A stretch of DNA of 34,385 nt from CAZEJK01 sp964512045 (GTDB lineage Bacteria; Acidobacteriota; Thermoanaerobaculia; Thermoanaerobaculales; Sulfomarinibacteraceae), in the NCBI GenBank assembly GCA_964512045.1, contig CAZEJK010000032.1, forward strand, positions 1 to 34,385, given 5' to 3'. The notes under the pieces were generated by a model. The model ran no database searches. It was not told the DNA's origin and saw only the letters and a program-made list of their open reading frames with translations. This document shows, one piece after another, positions 7,604 through 16,428 of the stretch (position 1 is its first letter; every line of letters begins with the position of its first letter). A program made the position numbers and the translations under genes.

Positions 7604-8728
7604 CTACGGCTCCTGGCCTTCAATCATCCGCTGGAGCATCGGCTCGAACCACTCCTTGCTCGGAACCTGCACCATCCAGCCGTTGACCACGTAGGTCGGG
7701 GTGGCACTGATCCCGAGGCTCGCCCCGAGAGACCGCTGTTGCAGCACGGCGTTGACCGAGGAGGGACGGAGATAGCAGTCCTCGAACGCCTCGGCATCCA
7801 GGCCGTTCCCTTCAACGAAGTCGAAGGCGGTTGGTGACACCTCATCGACCGACATCTCCTGCTGCAGGGAGTAGAACAGCTCCTTGAGGTCGATCAGCTC
7901 TGCGGGGCTCTGCTCGGCCACGCACCAGGCCGCCGAGGCCCCACGGAACGCCCAGGGATGGATCCGGGTCAGCGGAAAGTTCACCATGCCGTGGCGGAGA
8001 TCGTCTTCGAATCTCGCCATCATCTCCTCGATGAGCGCCCACTTGCCACGACATCCAGGACACTGGAAGTCCGAGAACTCGACGATCTCCACGCCACCTT
8101 CGCCGCGGTCCCACATGACCAGCTCAGAGTCACGAAGCAGCTGGCGACGGTACGCCACCGGATCCTCTCCCCACGGATACGGTGCCCCGAGCACCAGGTA
8201 CCGCCCGTCCGCGGTCACAGCCGCTGGGCGCACGAACTCCCCGTAGCCCGTCGACATCGCCAGCTGGAACTCGAGCAGGCCGGTGGGCTTGCGAGGAGCT
8301 CCGCTCCACACCATGCGAACGGTGCGTCCGAAGTTGGCCGTCAGCGCCCTGGGCAAGAACCCCTCGAGGGTCTCGCGCAACCCCTCCGGTCCGACCTCCG
8401 GAGGCAGCTCCGCTGCAGAACCGACCCAGGCTCGCTTCGCCTGAGGGTCGATGACAACCGTGGTCTTACCGGACAGGTGCGCACTATCACAGGTGCGCTC
8501 CACCACCAGCCACCGGTACGGACCGGACGGCGTCGACCTGCGGACGTCCTCCACGATCTGAAACGTGGAGGCCGGGTACCACGCCATCTGCCGCTCGACG
8601 AACCGCAGCACCTCGGCATCTTGCCCGGGCAAACCGTTGTCCGAGGAGCTCTGACCGGCAGCCCAGCCACCATACGCCATCGCAACCACCGCCGCTGCAC
8701 CGACCACCGAAGCGAACCGTCCACTCAT
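7604..8728 (-). CDS. Secreted DsbA-like thioredoxin-fold protein
   Basis: A 374-residue protein. Residues 1-25 form a signal peptide or membrane anchor (VVGAAAVVAMAYGGWAAG). Residues about 35-200 are a region I do not recognise. Residues about 213-374 are a DsbA/thioredoxin domain: VEIVEFSDFQCPGC gives the redox pair Cys223-Pro-Gly-Cys226, and ATPTYVVNG near the C-terminus supplies the cis-proline loop. Such proteins oxidise or isomerise cysteines in the periplasm. The start was set at the ATG at 8728, with GGAGG 6 nt upstream. It follows recA in the same orientation and precedes the dsr operon; a role in maturing periplasmic thiol proteins of sulfur metabolism is only suggested by position. 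Confidence 0.8.
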   Translation of the reverse strand: MSGRFASVVGAAAVVAMAYGGWAAGQSSSDNGLPGQDAEVLRFVERQMAWYPASTFQIVEDVRRSTPSGPYRWLVVERTCDSAHLSGKTTVVIDPQAKRAWVGSAAELPPEVGPEGLRETLEGFLPRALTANFGRTVRMVWSGAPRKPTGLLEFQLAMSTGYGEFVRPAAVTADGRYLVLGAPYPWGEDPVAYRRQLLRDSELVMWDRGEGGVEIVEFSDFQCPGCRGKWALIEEMMARFEDDLRHGMVNFPLTRIHPWAFRGASAAWCVAEQSPAELIDLKELFYSLQQEMSVDEVSPTAFDFVEGNGLDAEAFEDCYLRPSSVNAVLQQRSLGASLGISATPTYVVNGWMVQVPSKEWFEPMLQRMIEGQEP

Positions 8729-8837
8729 CCACGACCTCCAGTCACACCTTCCACTGATGCATGCCGACAACGGGAGGCACAACACGCACTCTGTACGTCG
8801 CGTTCCCGGTCGCCACCCTCCGCCGCGTCGAACCGCA

Positions 8838-9884
8838 TCACTCCGCGGACGCCGACGCCTCCTCCGCGACCGGCGGTTGCGGCTGCTGGATCATGCCCAT
8901 GGCCTTGCGGACCTGCTCCTCGATGGCGTTGGACTCGTCTGGATGCTCGGCGAGGTACGCGCGGGCTGCGTCTCGACCCTGGCCGAGACGCGTCTCACCC
9001 AGGGAGTACCATGATCCGGACTTCTGGATGATCCGCTCCTGTACCGCCAAGTCGAGCAGCTCGCTCGTTCTGGAGATCCCCTCTCCGTACACGATGTCGA
9101 ACTCCGCAAACCGAAACGGCGCCGCCACCTTGTTCTTCACGACCTTCGCCTTGGTCCGGTTGCCCACGACCTGATCGCCGGTCTTGATGGAAGCGATCCG
9201 ACGGATATCGATGCGAACGCTCGCATAGAACTTGAGCGCACGACCGCCACTTGTGGTCTCGGGGCTACCAAACATCACCCCGATCTTATCCCGGACCTGG
9301 TTGATAAACACGAGACAGGTATTGGACTTCGAGACGATTCCAGCGCATTTTCGCAGCGCCTGGGACATCAGACGCGCCTGCAGACCCATCTGGGCGTCGC
9401 CCATCTCACCTTCGAGCTCGGCCCGCGGCACCAGGGCGGCCACCGAGTCCACCACGATGGCGTCCACGGCGCCCGATCGGACCAGGGTCTCAGCGATCTC
9501 GAGGGCCTGCTCCCCGGAGTCCGGCTGCGATACCAGAAGCTCCTCCAGGTTCACGCCGAGCGACTGCGCGTACTCCGGGTCGAGGGCATGCTCGGCGTCG
9601 ATGAACGCTGCCAGGCCGCCGCGTCGCTGCGCGTCGGCAATGATGTGCAGTGCCAGGGTGGTCTTTCCCGACGACTCCGGTCCGAAGATCTCGATCACGC
9701 GGCCGCGAGGCACCCCGCCGACGCCGAGAGCAGCATCCAGGGCGATCGAGCCGGTTGACAGCACATTGACCCGGATCGGCGGCCGCTCGCCCATCCGCAT
9801 GATCGCGCCCTTACCGAACTGTCGCTCGATCTGTCCAACTGCAGTCTCCAACGCCTTCAGCCGATCTTGTGGTTTCAATGACAT
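8838..9884 (-). CDS. recA: Recombinase RecA
   Basis: A 348-residue RecA: N-terminal oligomerisation helix (LETAVGQIERQFGKGAIMRM), Walker A GPESSGKT at 68-75, Walker B-type DAIVVDSVAAL, the loop-2 region FINQVRDKIGVMFGSPETTSGG, and a short acidic Glu-rich tail. It forms ATP-dependent filaments on single-stranded DNA for homologous recombination and triggers LexA-type self-cleavage. AGGAGGA precedes the ATG. It has its own promoter (9929-9957). I did not see an obvious LexA operator in the 77-nt leader region, so SOS control is unproven here. Confidence 0.98.
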   Translation of the reverse strand: MSLKPQDRLKALETAVGQIERQFGKGAIMRMGERPPIRVNVLSTGSIALDAALGVGGVPRGRVIEIFGPESSGKTTLALHIIADAQRRGGLAAFIDAEHALDPEYAQSLGVNLEELLVSQPDSGEQALEIAETLVRSGAVDAIVVDSVAALVPRAELEGEMGDAQMGLQARLMSQALRKCAGIVSKSNTCLVFINQVRDKIGVMFGSPETTSGGRALKFYASVRIDIRRIASIKTGDQVVGNRTKAKVVKNKVAAPFRFAEFDIVYGEGISRTSELLDLAVQERIIQKSGSWYSLGETRLGQGRDAARAYLAEHPDESNAIEEQVRKAMGMIQQPQPPVAEEASASAE

Positions 9885-9928
9885 ATGAGTTCTCCTCCTG
9901 CGGGAATCGCAGCGCGGCGGGTGTCTCC

Positions 9929-9957
9929 ATCCTATGCGTCGGGCCGAAGCCCGTCAA
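9929..9957 (-). promoter_or_regulatory. Sigma-70-type promoter of recA
   Basis: On the minus strand, TTGACG (9952-9957), 17-nt spacer, TAGGAT (9929-9934). It would start transcription about 38 nt before the recA ATG. The -35 box begins 5 nt after the glycosyltransferase stop codon. Confidence 0.7.
9940..9953 (-). terminator. UUCG-loop hairpin overlapping the recA promoter
   Basis: On the minus strand CGGGC-TTCG-GCCCG, an exact 5-bp stem with a UUCG tetraloop, 9 nt after the glycosyltransferase stop codon. No U-tract follows, so termination would be weak or factor-assisted. It overlaps the last two bases of the -35 box and most of the spacer of the recA promoter. Confidence 0.5.
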
Positions 9958-9961
9958 CACC

Positions 9962-12178
9962 CTACCACCGGCGGATCTCCGGCCGAAATCGTAGATGGGC
10001 CAACACCACGCCGAGCTTCCGCCGATCCTCGTTCGCGCCAGCGCTGGCCGGCACATAGGGCACACTTTCGAGCTGAATCTCGACAGCTCCGTCGCGCAGG
10101 TCGTCCGGGCGGAGACGCAGCCGCACCTCTCGCAGGCGGCCGTCCAGATCGAGCGGGCCTGCAACCACGCGCCCGCCGATGCGCAGCACGGTCTCCGGCG
10201 GCACCGGACGAGGCGCGGCAAGGCCGATGATGAGCTCCCCGGCCCCGGCCGGTAGGCGCACTGTCGCATTGGGTTGGAGCCACGCGCCGAGCACACCCCT
10301 GGCGAACCGCTCCGGTTGATAGCAGCCTTGAACATCGACCGCGAGATGACGACGCTGCTGGGCGGTGGCAACGGGCCCGCCCCATGGGCAGTATGGACCC
10401 ACCTGATGGACACCGAACAGCTGCACAGCAAGAGCCCTCGTATCGCCCGCACCCGGCCGGAACGGTCTCGAGCGCTCGAAGGTCACGATGTTCGGCCGAT
10501 CGGCTCGCAACAACACGGTGGCCGGCACCCACCACCGCTGACGGACGCCCCCGGGCAGATGAGCCGCATCCACCCCGTTGACGCGCACCGACAGAGGCTC
10601 GCCCCGTGCCGGTTGGAGATCGAGCTCGATCCGCCGTCCACGCGGCGCCGGCGGCAGCCAGAGCTCCGCGCCTGGACCGCCCCACATGAACCGCAGACCA
10701 TCGCCAGTCTCCTCCACCGGCCACCACGGACCGACGTTGAGGGGCGGCGTGATCAGCACCTGGGCAGCAAGAAACCGGTCCTGAGTGAACGGGCGCAGCG
10801 CGGGCGACACACCTCGATGCTCGATCCGCCACCCCGCCAGGGAGTCCAGATACCGCGTCGGCACGTCCGTGACCACCAACCACGGCCGATCCACCCCTTC
10901 CCACGGCTCCGGCGCCCATGGTGAAAGCGTCCGCGGCGGAGGTGTCACTCCCGCGTGCTCCATCGCATACCAGTGGTACGACGTGAACGGGTACAGCCCA
11001 GCCTCGTCCACGACGGCCAGCCCATGCCGCCGGCCCAGCTCTCCGGCCAGCTCGACCGCCTGCCATCCAGGCAGCTTGTCGCAGTGCTGCTCCATGACCA
11101 GCGGATAGGCGTGGGCCGCCGCCATTGCCGCAAGCCCGGCCAACCCGCATGCCGCCACGCCGGTCGGGGCCAGCACCCCGGCCCCTGCGGCCACGAGCGG
11201 CGCCACCGCCAGCTGCACCGGTACGGCGTAGCGTGTATAGGTACGGTTTTGCAGGAGCACGAGCTGCGCGATCATGACGGCGAGCAGGAGCAGCCAGGTC
11301 AGCGCCTCGTGTCTGCCGCGACGTCGTCCCCAGACCGCGACTCCGATGACCACCAGCACCGCAGTTGTCCAGGCCAGCACGACCGGACCGTAGCCCACCA
11401 CAAGGCCCAGATCCGTCACGCCACCGGCGTTTCGCTCGAGGTTGGCCGAGTGCCGCCGGGCATGGGTCGCGAACGCAGCAACGAACCGCCCCCAGCCGCC
11501 TTCGGCCCACGCCATCACCATCACAGCGACACCGACCGCCGCCGCTCCGATGGCAGCTCCAGGAGCGAGCGACCGCCAGCCCGTTGCTCTGCGCGCGCCA
11601 ACCAGCCAGAGCAGAGCGATCACGGGCAGCAGGATCGGACGGATCAGGAACGCCGCGGTCAGCAGAAGAGTGAATGCGGTCGCGCGCCCCCGTTGGAGCG
11701 TGGACGCTGATGTCACGACCACGGCCGCCAGCAGGAGAAACAGCGTCGCAGTCGTCGAGCTGAACCCGCGCACTGCGTGCAGCCACGGGCCCGGCTGCAG
11801 CAGCACCAGTACTGCGGCCGCCAGCGCCACCGGACCCGGCGCTACGCGCCGGCCGAGCAGGACAAGTGGCCAGAGCAGCACCACCGAAGCCGCGCTCGAC
11901 GCCCATTGCAGCGCCAACAACGGCTCGCCGGCCAGAGGAAGCAGCACCAGCCCGATCGCGAGCCACAGTGGAAATCCGGGCGGGTGGGGGAAGTGCGCCG
12001 CCAGCTCGAAGTGCAGCAGACCGCGTGCAAACAGCGTCTCGTCCCACTCCCACGGTCCCGACGCGATCAGCGCAAACCGGGAAGCGACAAGCACCCCGAC
12101 CACGCCAGCGGTGACCAGGCCGTCCACCCAGCGTGACTCGAAGCCACCTAGCAGCAGTAACTTCTGGACTCGACTCAC
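9962..12178 (-). CDS. GT-C family membrane glycosyltransferase (PMT/GT39-like)
   Basis: A 738-residue protein. The first roughly 400 residues are about ten hydrophobic helices. The first extracytoplasmic loop carries PWEWDETLFARG, with the acidic WDE motif of lipid-phosphate-sugar-dependent GT-C transferases, and HPPGFPLW follows. The remaining roughly 330 residues are soluble and probably periplasmic. Such enzymes transfer sugars from polyprenyl-phosphate donors to proteins, lipids or glycans; the acceptor is unknown. The start is a GTG at 12178 with no clear Shine-Dalgarno, so it is uncertain by some codons. The gene is divergent from the response regulator and ends just upstream of the recA promoter. 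Confidence 0.8.
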   Translation of the reverse strand: MSRVQKLLLLGGFESRWVDGLVTAGVVGVLVASRFALIASGPWEWDETLFARGLLHFELAAHFPHPPGFPLWLAIGLVLLPLAGEPLLALQWASSAASVVLLWPLVLLGRRVAPGPVALAAAVLVLLQPGPWLHAVRGFSSTTATLFLLLAAVVVTSASTLQRGRATAFTLLLTAAFLIRPILLPVIALLWLVGARRATGWRSLAPGAAIGAAAVGVAVMVMAWAEGGWGRFVAAFATHARRHSANLERNAGGVTDLGLVVGYGPVVLAWTTAVLVVIGVAVWGRRRGRHEALTWLLLLAVMIAQLVLLQNRTYTRYAVPVQLAVAPLVAAGAGVLAPTGVAACGLAGLAAMAAAHAYPLVMEQHCDKLPGWQAVELAGELGRRHGLAVVDEAGLYPFTSYHWYAMEHAGVTPPPRTLSPWAPEPWEGVDRPWLVVTDVPTRYLDSLAGWRIEHRGVSPALRPFTQDRFLAAQVLITPPLNVGPWWPVEETGDGLRFMWGGPGAELWLPPAPRGRRIELDLQPARGEPLSVRVNGVDAAHLPGGVRQRWWVPATVLLRADRPNIVTFERSRPFRPGAGDTRALAVQLFGVHQVGPYCPWGGPVATAQQRRHLAVDVQGCYQPERFARGVLGAWLQPNATVRLPAGAGELIIGLAAPRPVPPETVLRIGGRVVAGPLDLDGRLREVRLRLRPDDLRDGAVEIQLESVPYVPASAGANEDRRKLGVVLAHLRFRPEIRRW

Positions 12179-12347
12179 CGGCGTCGCCCCGAGGCGCGGA
12201 GTGTACCACGGCCGCCACAGTCACCGTGCTCGACCGGCACCTCATCACGCCGCAGCGCTCTGCCTCTGTGCAACCCGCGACGGCCACCGTTCTCCTCGTG
12301 GCTTCAGGGAGGCCTCCGACGGTATACTCGAGCGGCGGAGACACAGA

Positions 12348-13097
12348 ATGCCAACGGCTGGACACGAACCGAAGACCCGGCTCCTCGTGGTGGACGACGA
12401 CGCTCTGCTCGCCAAGGGCCTCAAACGGAACCTCCAGTTGGAGGGCTTTGAGGTCGAGACGGTGCACGATGGCGAGTCGGCCCTCGCACGGGTTGCGGAG
12501 GCCTCGCCCCCGTTCGACCTGGTAGTTCTCGACATCATGCTGCCCGGCATCGATGGGCTGGAGGTTTTTCGCAGGCTACGCGCCACCGACACGGTGCTGC
12601 CGGTCCTGTTTCTGACGGCCAAGGGCAGCGACGCCGATCGCCTGATCGGACTGCGGCTGGGTGCCGACGATTATCTCACCAAGCCGTTCCTCGTCGAGGA
12701 GCTCGTTCTGCGAGCTCGCGGCATTCTCCGGCGGAGCGCGTGGTCCCAGACCCCATCGTCCACCGGGCCCACCGTCCGGATCGGCCTGTCCACCGCGGAT
12801 CTGAACCAGCTGACGGGGACAACGCCTGCGGGCACCGTGCACCTGACGGACCGGGAGACGATGCTCCTGCGCTTCTTCGCCGAGAACGAAGGACGCGTGC
12901 TGCCTCGGGGCGAGCTCCTGGAGCGCGTGTGGGGCTACTCGTTCGACACAGCCACCCGCACTCTGGACACCTTTATTCACCGGTTGCGCCGGCACTTCGA
13001 GCCAGATCCGCAGCACCCCCGCCACTTCCACACGGTGCGTGGCGTCGGCTACCGCTTCACCGCAGATCCGGAGGAGGAGGAGAGCAACGGCCCGTAG
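12348..13097 (+). CDS. OmpR/PhoB-family response regulator (orphan)
   Basis: 249 residues. The receiver domain has the acidic pocket at VVDDD (14-18), phospho-acceptor Asp62 in LVVLDIMLPG, Thr90 and Lys112 (YLTKPF). The C-terminal winged helix has LTDRETMLLRFFAENEG, the recognition helix region TATRTLDTFIHRLRRHF and the wing HTVRGVGYRF. It binds DNA after phosphorylation by a sensor kinase. No histidine kinase lies beside it. GGAG sits 7 nt before the ATG, and a TATACT -10-like box at 12322-12327 lies upstream. The next genes are tolQRAB in the same direction, but they have their own promoter signal; the regulator could control them or the divergent glycosyltransferase. Confidence 0.93.
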   Translation: MPTAGHEPKTRLLVVDDDALLAKGLKRNLQLEGFEVETVHDGESALARVAEASPPFDLVVLDIMLPGIDGLEVFRRLRATDTVLPVLFLTAKGSDADRLIGLRLGADDYLTKPFLVEELVLRARGILRRSAWSQTPSSTGPTVRIGLSTADLNQLTGTTPAGTVHLTDRETMLLRFFAENEGRVLPRGELLERVWGYSFDTATRTLDTFIHRLRRHFEPDPQHPRHFHTVRGVGYRFTADPEEEESNGP

Positions 13098-13116
13098 GCC
13101 GGTCTCCCCCGACGGG

Positions 13117-13145
13117 TCGGCACACCCATCGATACACCGTAGAAT
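13117..13145 (+). promoter_or_regulatory. Candidate promoter of tolQ, near-leaderless
   Basis: TCGGCA (13117-13122), 17 nt, TAGAAT (13140-13145). A start site about 7 nt after the -10 box falls at the tolQ ATG (13153), which has no Shine-Dalgarno sequence. This would make the transcript leaderless. Confidence 0.45.
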
Positions 13146-13152
13146 AGGCGCC

Positions 13153-13827
13153 ATGGAAATACTTCGCTTCTTCCTCTCGACCGGTTGGATCGCCAAGCTG
13201 GTGCTGCTGATCCTGCTGCTGTTCTCTCTCGGCTCCTGGTCCGTCATCCTCGCCAAGTGGCGCGAGCTCGGAGCGGCGACTGCGTCCACCCTCCGGTTTC
13301 TCGCAGAGTTCCGCAAGGCCTCGAGGTTGCAGAACGTCGCGGAGATCGCACCCAAGTTCAAAGGGTCTCCACTTGTCACGATGTTCCAGGCAGGCTACGC
13401 GGAGCTCGAGGCTCAGGTGAAGGCGGCCCGCCGTAACGATGGCGCCGGGGCAGTGCCACGGGTCAAGAGCCTGGACGGGGTCGCACGTGCACTGGAACGG
13501 TCGATCGGCGCCGAGCAGGAACGTCTGACACGCTCGTTGCCACTGTTGGCCACCACCGCCAGCGCGACCCCGTTTATCGGGCTGTTCGGCACCGTCTGGG
13601 GCATCATGAACACGTTCCGGGCAATCGGCGCGACTGGCTCGACGTCGATTCTGACCGTCGCCCCGGGCATCGCCGAGGCCCTCGTCAACACCGCAGCAGG
13701 CCTGCTAGCGGCGATCCCCGCGGTGATCGCGTACAACCACCTGCTCGCAAAGGTACGCCACCTGCGACGACGGATGGACGATTTCTCCCTCGAGTTCGTC
13801 AACCTGGTGGATCGGAACTTCACCTGA
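13153..13827 (+). CDS. tolQ: TolQ / ExbB-family proton channel subunit
   Basis: 224 residues of the MotA/TolQ/ExbB family. The first membrane helix is WIAKLVLLILLLFSLGSWSVIL. A cytoplasmic loop follows, then two helices: LPLLATTASATPFIGLFGTVWGIMNTF with the conserved pore-lining GLFGTVWGI, and APGIAEALVNTAAGLLAAIPAVIAYN. Together with TolR it uses the proton gradient to energise TolA across the periplasm, keeping the outer membrane invaginated at division. The ATG at 13153 begins MEILRF. Its stop codon shares one base with the tolR start, so the two are translationally coupled. Confidence 0.93.
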   Translation: MEILRFFLSTGWIAKLVLLILLLFSLGSWSVILAKWRELGAATASTLRFLAEFRKASRLQNVAEIAPKFKGSPLVTMFQAGYAELEAQVKAARRNDGAGAVPRVKSLDGVARALERSIGAEQERLTRSLPLLATTASATPFIGLFGTVWGIMNTFRAIGATGSTSILTVAPGIAEALVNTAAGLLAAIPAVIAYNHLLAKVRHLRRRMDDFSLEFVNLVDRNFT

Positions 13828-14249
13828 TGGCCGGAGGCATCCCCCGCGGCACTGACGATCTGGGCGAGCTCGCCGAGATCAACGTGACGCCCCTTGTGGA
13901 CGTGATGCTGGTGCTGCTGATCATCTTCATCATCACCGCTCCGATGCTCGTCCAGGGGCTCAAGGTCAATCTGCCGAAGCAGAACGCACCCGCGCTCAAC
14001 TCCGAAGCGAACGAGCCGGTGATGCTGACCCTGACAACCGACGAGCTCATCTACCTGGATGATGAGCCCGTCCACCTCAGTCTGTTGGCGGAGCGGCTCG
14101 GCGCCACCCTCGGCGGCGCGCCACGTCCGGTGTACTTGAAGGCCGACAGTGAGCTGCGATACGGGTTCGTGGTCCAGGTCCTGGCGGTGCTCGATCAGAT
14201 CGGGGTCGAGCAGGTGGGCATGGTGACCCAACCAGCGGACCGAGGCTGA
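13827..14249 (+). CDS. tolR: TolR / ExbD-family protein
   Basis: 140 residues. A short cytoplasmic tail ending in LAEINVTPLVDVMLVLLIIFIIT contains the single transmembrane helix with the conserved proton-carrying Asp (in the PLVDVMLVLL motif). A periplasmic ExbD domain follows, with YLKADSELRYGFVVQVLAVLDQIGVEQVGMVT near the end. It is the proton-conducting partner of TolQ. The start overlaps the tolQ stop (TGATG), and the end overlaps the next gene in the same way. Confidence 0.93.
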   Translation: MAGGIPRGTDDLGELAEINVTPLVDVMLVLLIIFIITAPMLVQGLKVNLPKQNAPALNSEANEPVMLTLTTDELIYLDDEPVHLSLLAERLGATLGGAPRPVYLKADSELRYGFVVQVLAVLDQIGVEQVGMVTQPADRG

Positions 14250-15016
14250 TGGATCGGGTGTCCGCCCTCCTGGAAGCCCGCGAGCGGAAGCTTCCGAACC
14301 GGACGCCGTACGTCATCGCGGCAGCAGCTCTGCATCTCGGCGTGGTGTTCGGAGTGTTCGCAGCGGCCCAGCTCGGTCCGCGGTCCCCCGATCTGCTCCC
14401 ATCGGTTGCGGTCCGGCTGGTGGCGGCGCCGTCACCCGAGCCACTTCCCGCCGACTCCGCTGGCAGCACCACGCCCGAGCCCGCCCAACCCGAGCCACAG
14501 CCTGAGCCTCGACAGCCAGAACCGGAGCCGGTGGAGCCGGAGGAGCTTGTGGAGCAGCCCGCACCACCCCCTCCAGACGACCAGCCCGAGCAGCGGCCGA
14601 GCGCAGAAGCGATGCCCGAGGCCGGGCAGCCGAGGGCCACTCCGGCGCCAACAGCTCCGCCAGGCCCCGTCCGCTCCGGCCGGCAAAGCGGCCTCTCCCT
14701 CGGTGGCGGCGGGCGCGGGACGAGCGGTCCCGCCATACCGTCGGACTTCCACTTCACGTACTATGTCGAGCGGATGCTGGCACTGATCGAGTCCCGCTGG
14801 TACAAACCTCCAGTGACAACCGGTACCGAGGCACTGGTCCGCTTTCGCATCGCCCGGAACGGGCGCGTTTCTGATATTGTCCTCGAGCAGAGCTCCGGTG
14901 TTCCGACGTTCGACCGGGCAGCACTGCGCGCACTGTACGCGGCAAACCCGCTACCTCCACTACCGCCGGCGTACCGAAAACCGAGCCTGACGGTGCACCT
15001 GAGGTTCTCAGAGTAG
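14249..15016 (+). CDS. tolA: TolA/TonB-type energy-transducing protein
   Basis: 255 residues. An N-terminal cytoplasmic stretch precedes a single membrane helix (PYVIAAAALHLGVVFGVFAAAQL, about 24-46). A long Pro/Glu-rich segment (about 65-130, PEPAQPEPQPEP-like) would span the periplasm, and the C-terminal TonB-fold domain (about 170-255) contains RIARNGRVSDIVLEQSSG. The position between tolR and tolB argues for the TolA role; the C-terminal domain is of the TonB_C type, so a TonB for outer-membrane receptors cannot be excluded. The start overlaps the tolR stop. Confidence 0.85.
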   Translation: MDRVSALLEARERKLPNRTPYVIAAAALHLGVVFGVFAAAQLGPRSPDLLPSVAVRLVAAPSPEPLPADSAGSTTPEPAQPEPQPEPRQPEPEPVEPEELVEQPAPPPPDDQPEQRPSAEAMPEAGQPRATPAPTAPPGPVRSGRQSGLSLGGGGRGTSGPAIPSDFHFTYYVERMLALIESRWYKPPVTTGTEALVRFRIARNGRVSDIVLEQSSGVPTFDRAALRALYAANPLPPLPPAYRKPSLTVHLRFSE

Positions 15017-15043
15017 CCGCGTTTGACCCTTTCGGAGTACGAG

Positions 15044-16381
15044 ATGCCGATGAAAAACCTCCTTCCTCTCCGCATGAGTGCGCGGGCCGGAGGGCTGCTC
15101 CTCATCATCAGCGTGGCGCTCATCGCGAGCCCGGCAGCAGGCCAGGGCTCCGGCGAGGAGCTGTACCTGACGATTACCAGCCCGGGTCTGCGCCAGGTCG
15201 CTGTGGCCGCTCCGCCCCTGGCAGTGCTGCCACGAACCCCGGCCGATCTGGCCCGGGAGCTGCAGTCCACTCTGGATACCGACCTGGACGCCGCAGCACC
15301 GCTGGCGGTCGTCAACCGCCAGCTGTACGGTCTCGTAGAGGACGACCCCCGACCAGAGATCCTGTACGAAAGGTGGCGATCGATCGGCGCTCAGTTCTTG
15401 CTGTCCGGCACAGTGGCCCAGGCTGGCGGCCAGCTCGTTGTGGAGGCCCAGCTGGTCGATCTGGTCTCCAAGGAGTACGCGTTCGCGAAGCGGTACCGCG
15501 CCGCCACGTCGGCGGCGGACGTCATCGCGCACACGCTCGCCAACGATCTGGTACAGGTGTTTACCGGTAGGCCTGGACCGTTCCTGTCACGGATCGCCTT
15601 CATCTCCGACAGGACCGGCCAACCGGAGCTGTGGATCATGGACTGGGACGGCGCCAACCCGCGCCAGCTCACCAAGCACGACTCGACAGCGCTCGCGCCG
15701 GCCTGGTCGCCCGACGGGGAGTGGTTGGCGTTCTCGTCGTTCCTGCGCGGCAGCCCGGCGCTGTACCTGCTCAAACCCTCCGAAGGCTACCTCCGGCCGC
15801 TGTGGAGCGAGGGTGGGGTCAACTCCTCGGCGAGCTTCTCACCGGACGGCCGCTCCATCGTGTTCGCCTCCAGCCGCAAGGGAAATGTCGATATCTACCG
15901 GATCTCCGTGGAGGGGGGCGAGGCCCAACGGCTCACCACCGCCCTGGCGATCGACACGCAGCCAGCGTTCTCACCGAGCGGCCGGCAGATCGTGTTCACA
16001 TCGGCACGCTCGGGCACGCCACAGCTGTACCTGATGGACTCGGACGGCTCCAACGTGCGCCGGCTCACCTTCGATGGCGCCTTCAACGACGAGGCGACCT
16101 GGGCACCGGACGGCACTCGTGTGGCGTGCACGACCCGCGACAGCGGGCGCTTCCAGATCGCCACGGTGGACATCGCCACCCAGGCTCACCGGGTCATCCA
16201 GGCGCCAGGAAATAACGAGTCGCCGTGCTTCTCGCCGGACGGCTCCCTGCTGGCATTCGTCTCGGATCGAACTGGCGAGCCGCAGATCGTGATCACCGAC
16301 GCCGAGGGCCGTCCGCGCCAGATCACCCACGAGGGACGCAATCACTCGCCGGCGTGGATCGGCATGTCCGCCCAACCGTAG
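15044..16381 (+). CDS. tolB: Periplasmic TolB beta-propeller protein
   Basis: 445 residues. The signal peptide includes SARAGGLLLIISVALIASPAAGQ, with likely cleavage after the Ala-Gly-Gln region. The N-terminal TolB domain (about 35-165) is followed by a propeller of WD40-like PD40 repeats, each with the pattern FSPDGxxIVFxS or WSPDGEWLAFSS. TolB links the Tol complex to Pal at the outer membrane. The start chosen is the ATG at 15044, with GGAG 6 nt upstream; a TTG at 15023 and an ATG at 15050 are in frame. No pal gene follows it, which is unusual for tol operons. Confidence 0.93.
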   Translation: MPMKNLLPLRMSARAGGLLLIISVALIASPAAGQGSGEELYLTITSPGLRQVAVAAPPLAVLPRTPADLARELQSTLDTDLDAAAPLAVVNRQLYGLVEDDPRPEILYERWRSIGAQFLLSGTVAQAGGQLVVEAQLVDLVSKEYAFAKRYRAATSAADVIAHTLANDLVQVFTGRPGPFLSRIAFISDRTGQPELWIMDWDGANPRQLTKHDSTALAPAWSPDGEWLAFSSFLRGSPALYLLKPSEGYLRPLWSEGGVNSSASFSPDGRSIVFASSRKGNVDIYRISVEGGEAQRLTTALAIDTQPAFSPSGRQIVFTSARSGTPQLYLMDSDGSNVRRLTFDGAFNDEATWAPDGTRVACTTRDSGRFQIATVDIATQAHRVIQAPGNNESPCFSPDGSLLAFVSDRTGEPQIVITDAEGRPRQITHEGRNHSPAWIGMSAQP

Positions 16382-16428
16382 ATGACCGTCACCCTGGGAC
16401 GACCCCAGACGGCCGAGGAGAGCTTCAG

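Noticed and set aside
9954..12467. An 837-codon open frame overlapping the glycosyltransferase on the same strand
   Set aside because: Composition is Arg/Gly/Ala-rich without domains; it is a GC-driven shadow of the membrane glycosyltransferase in another frame.
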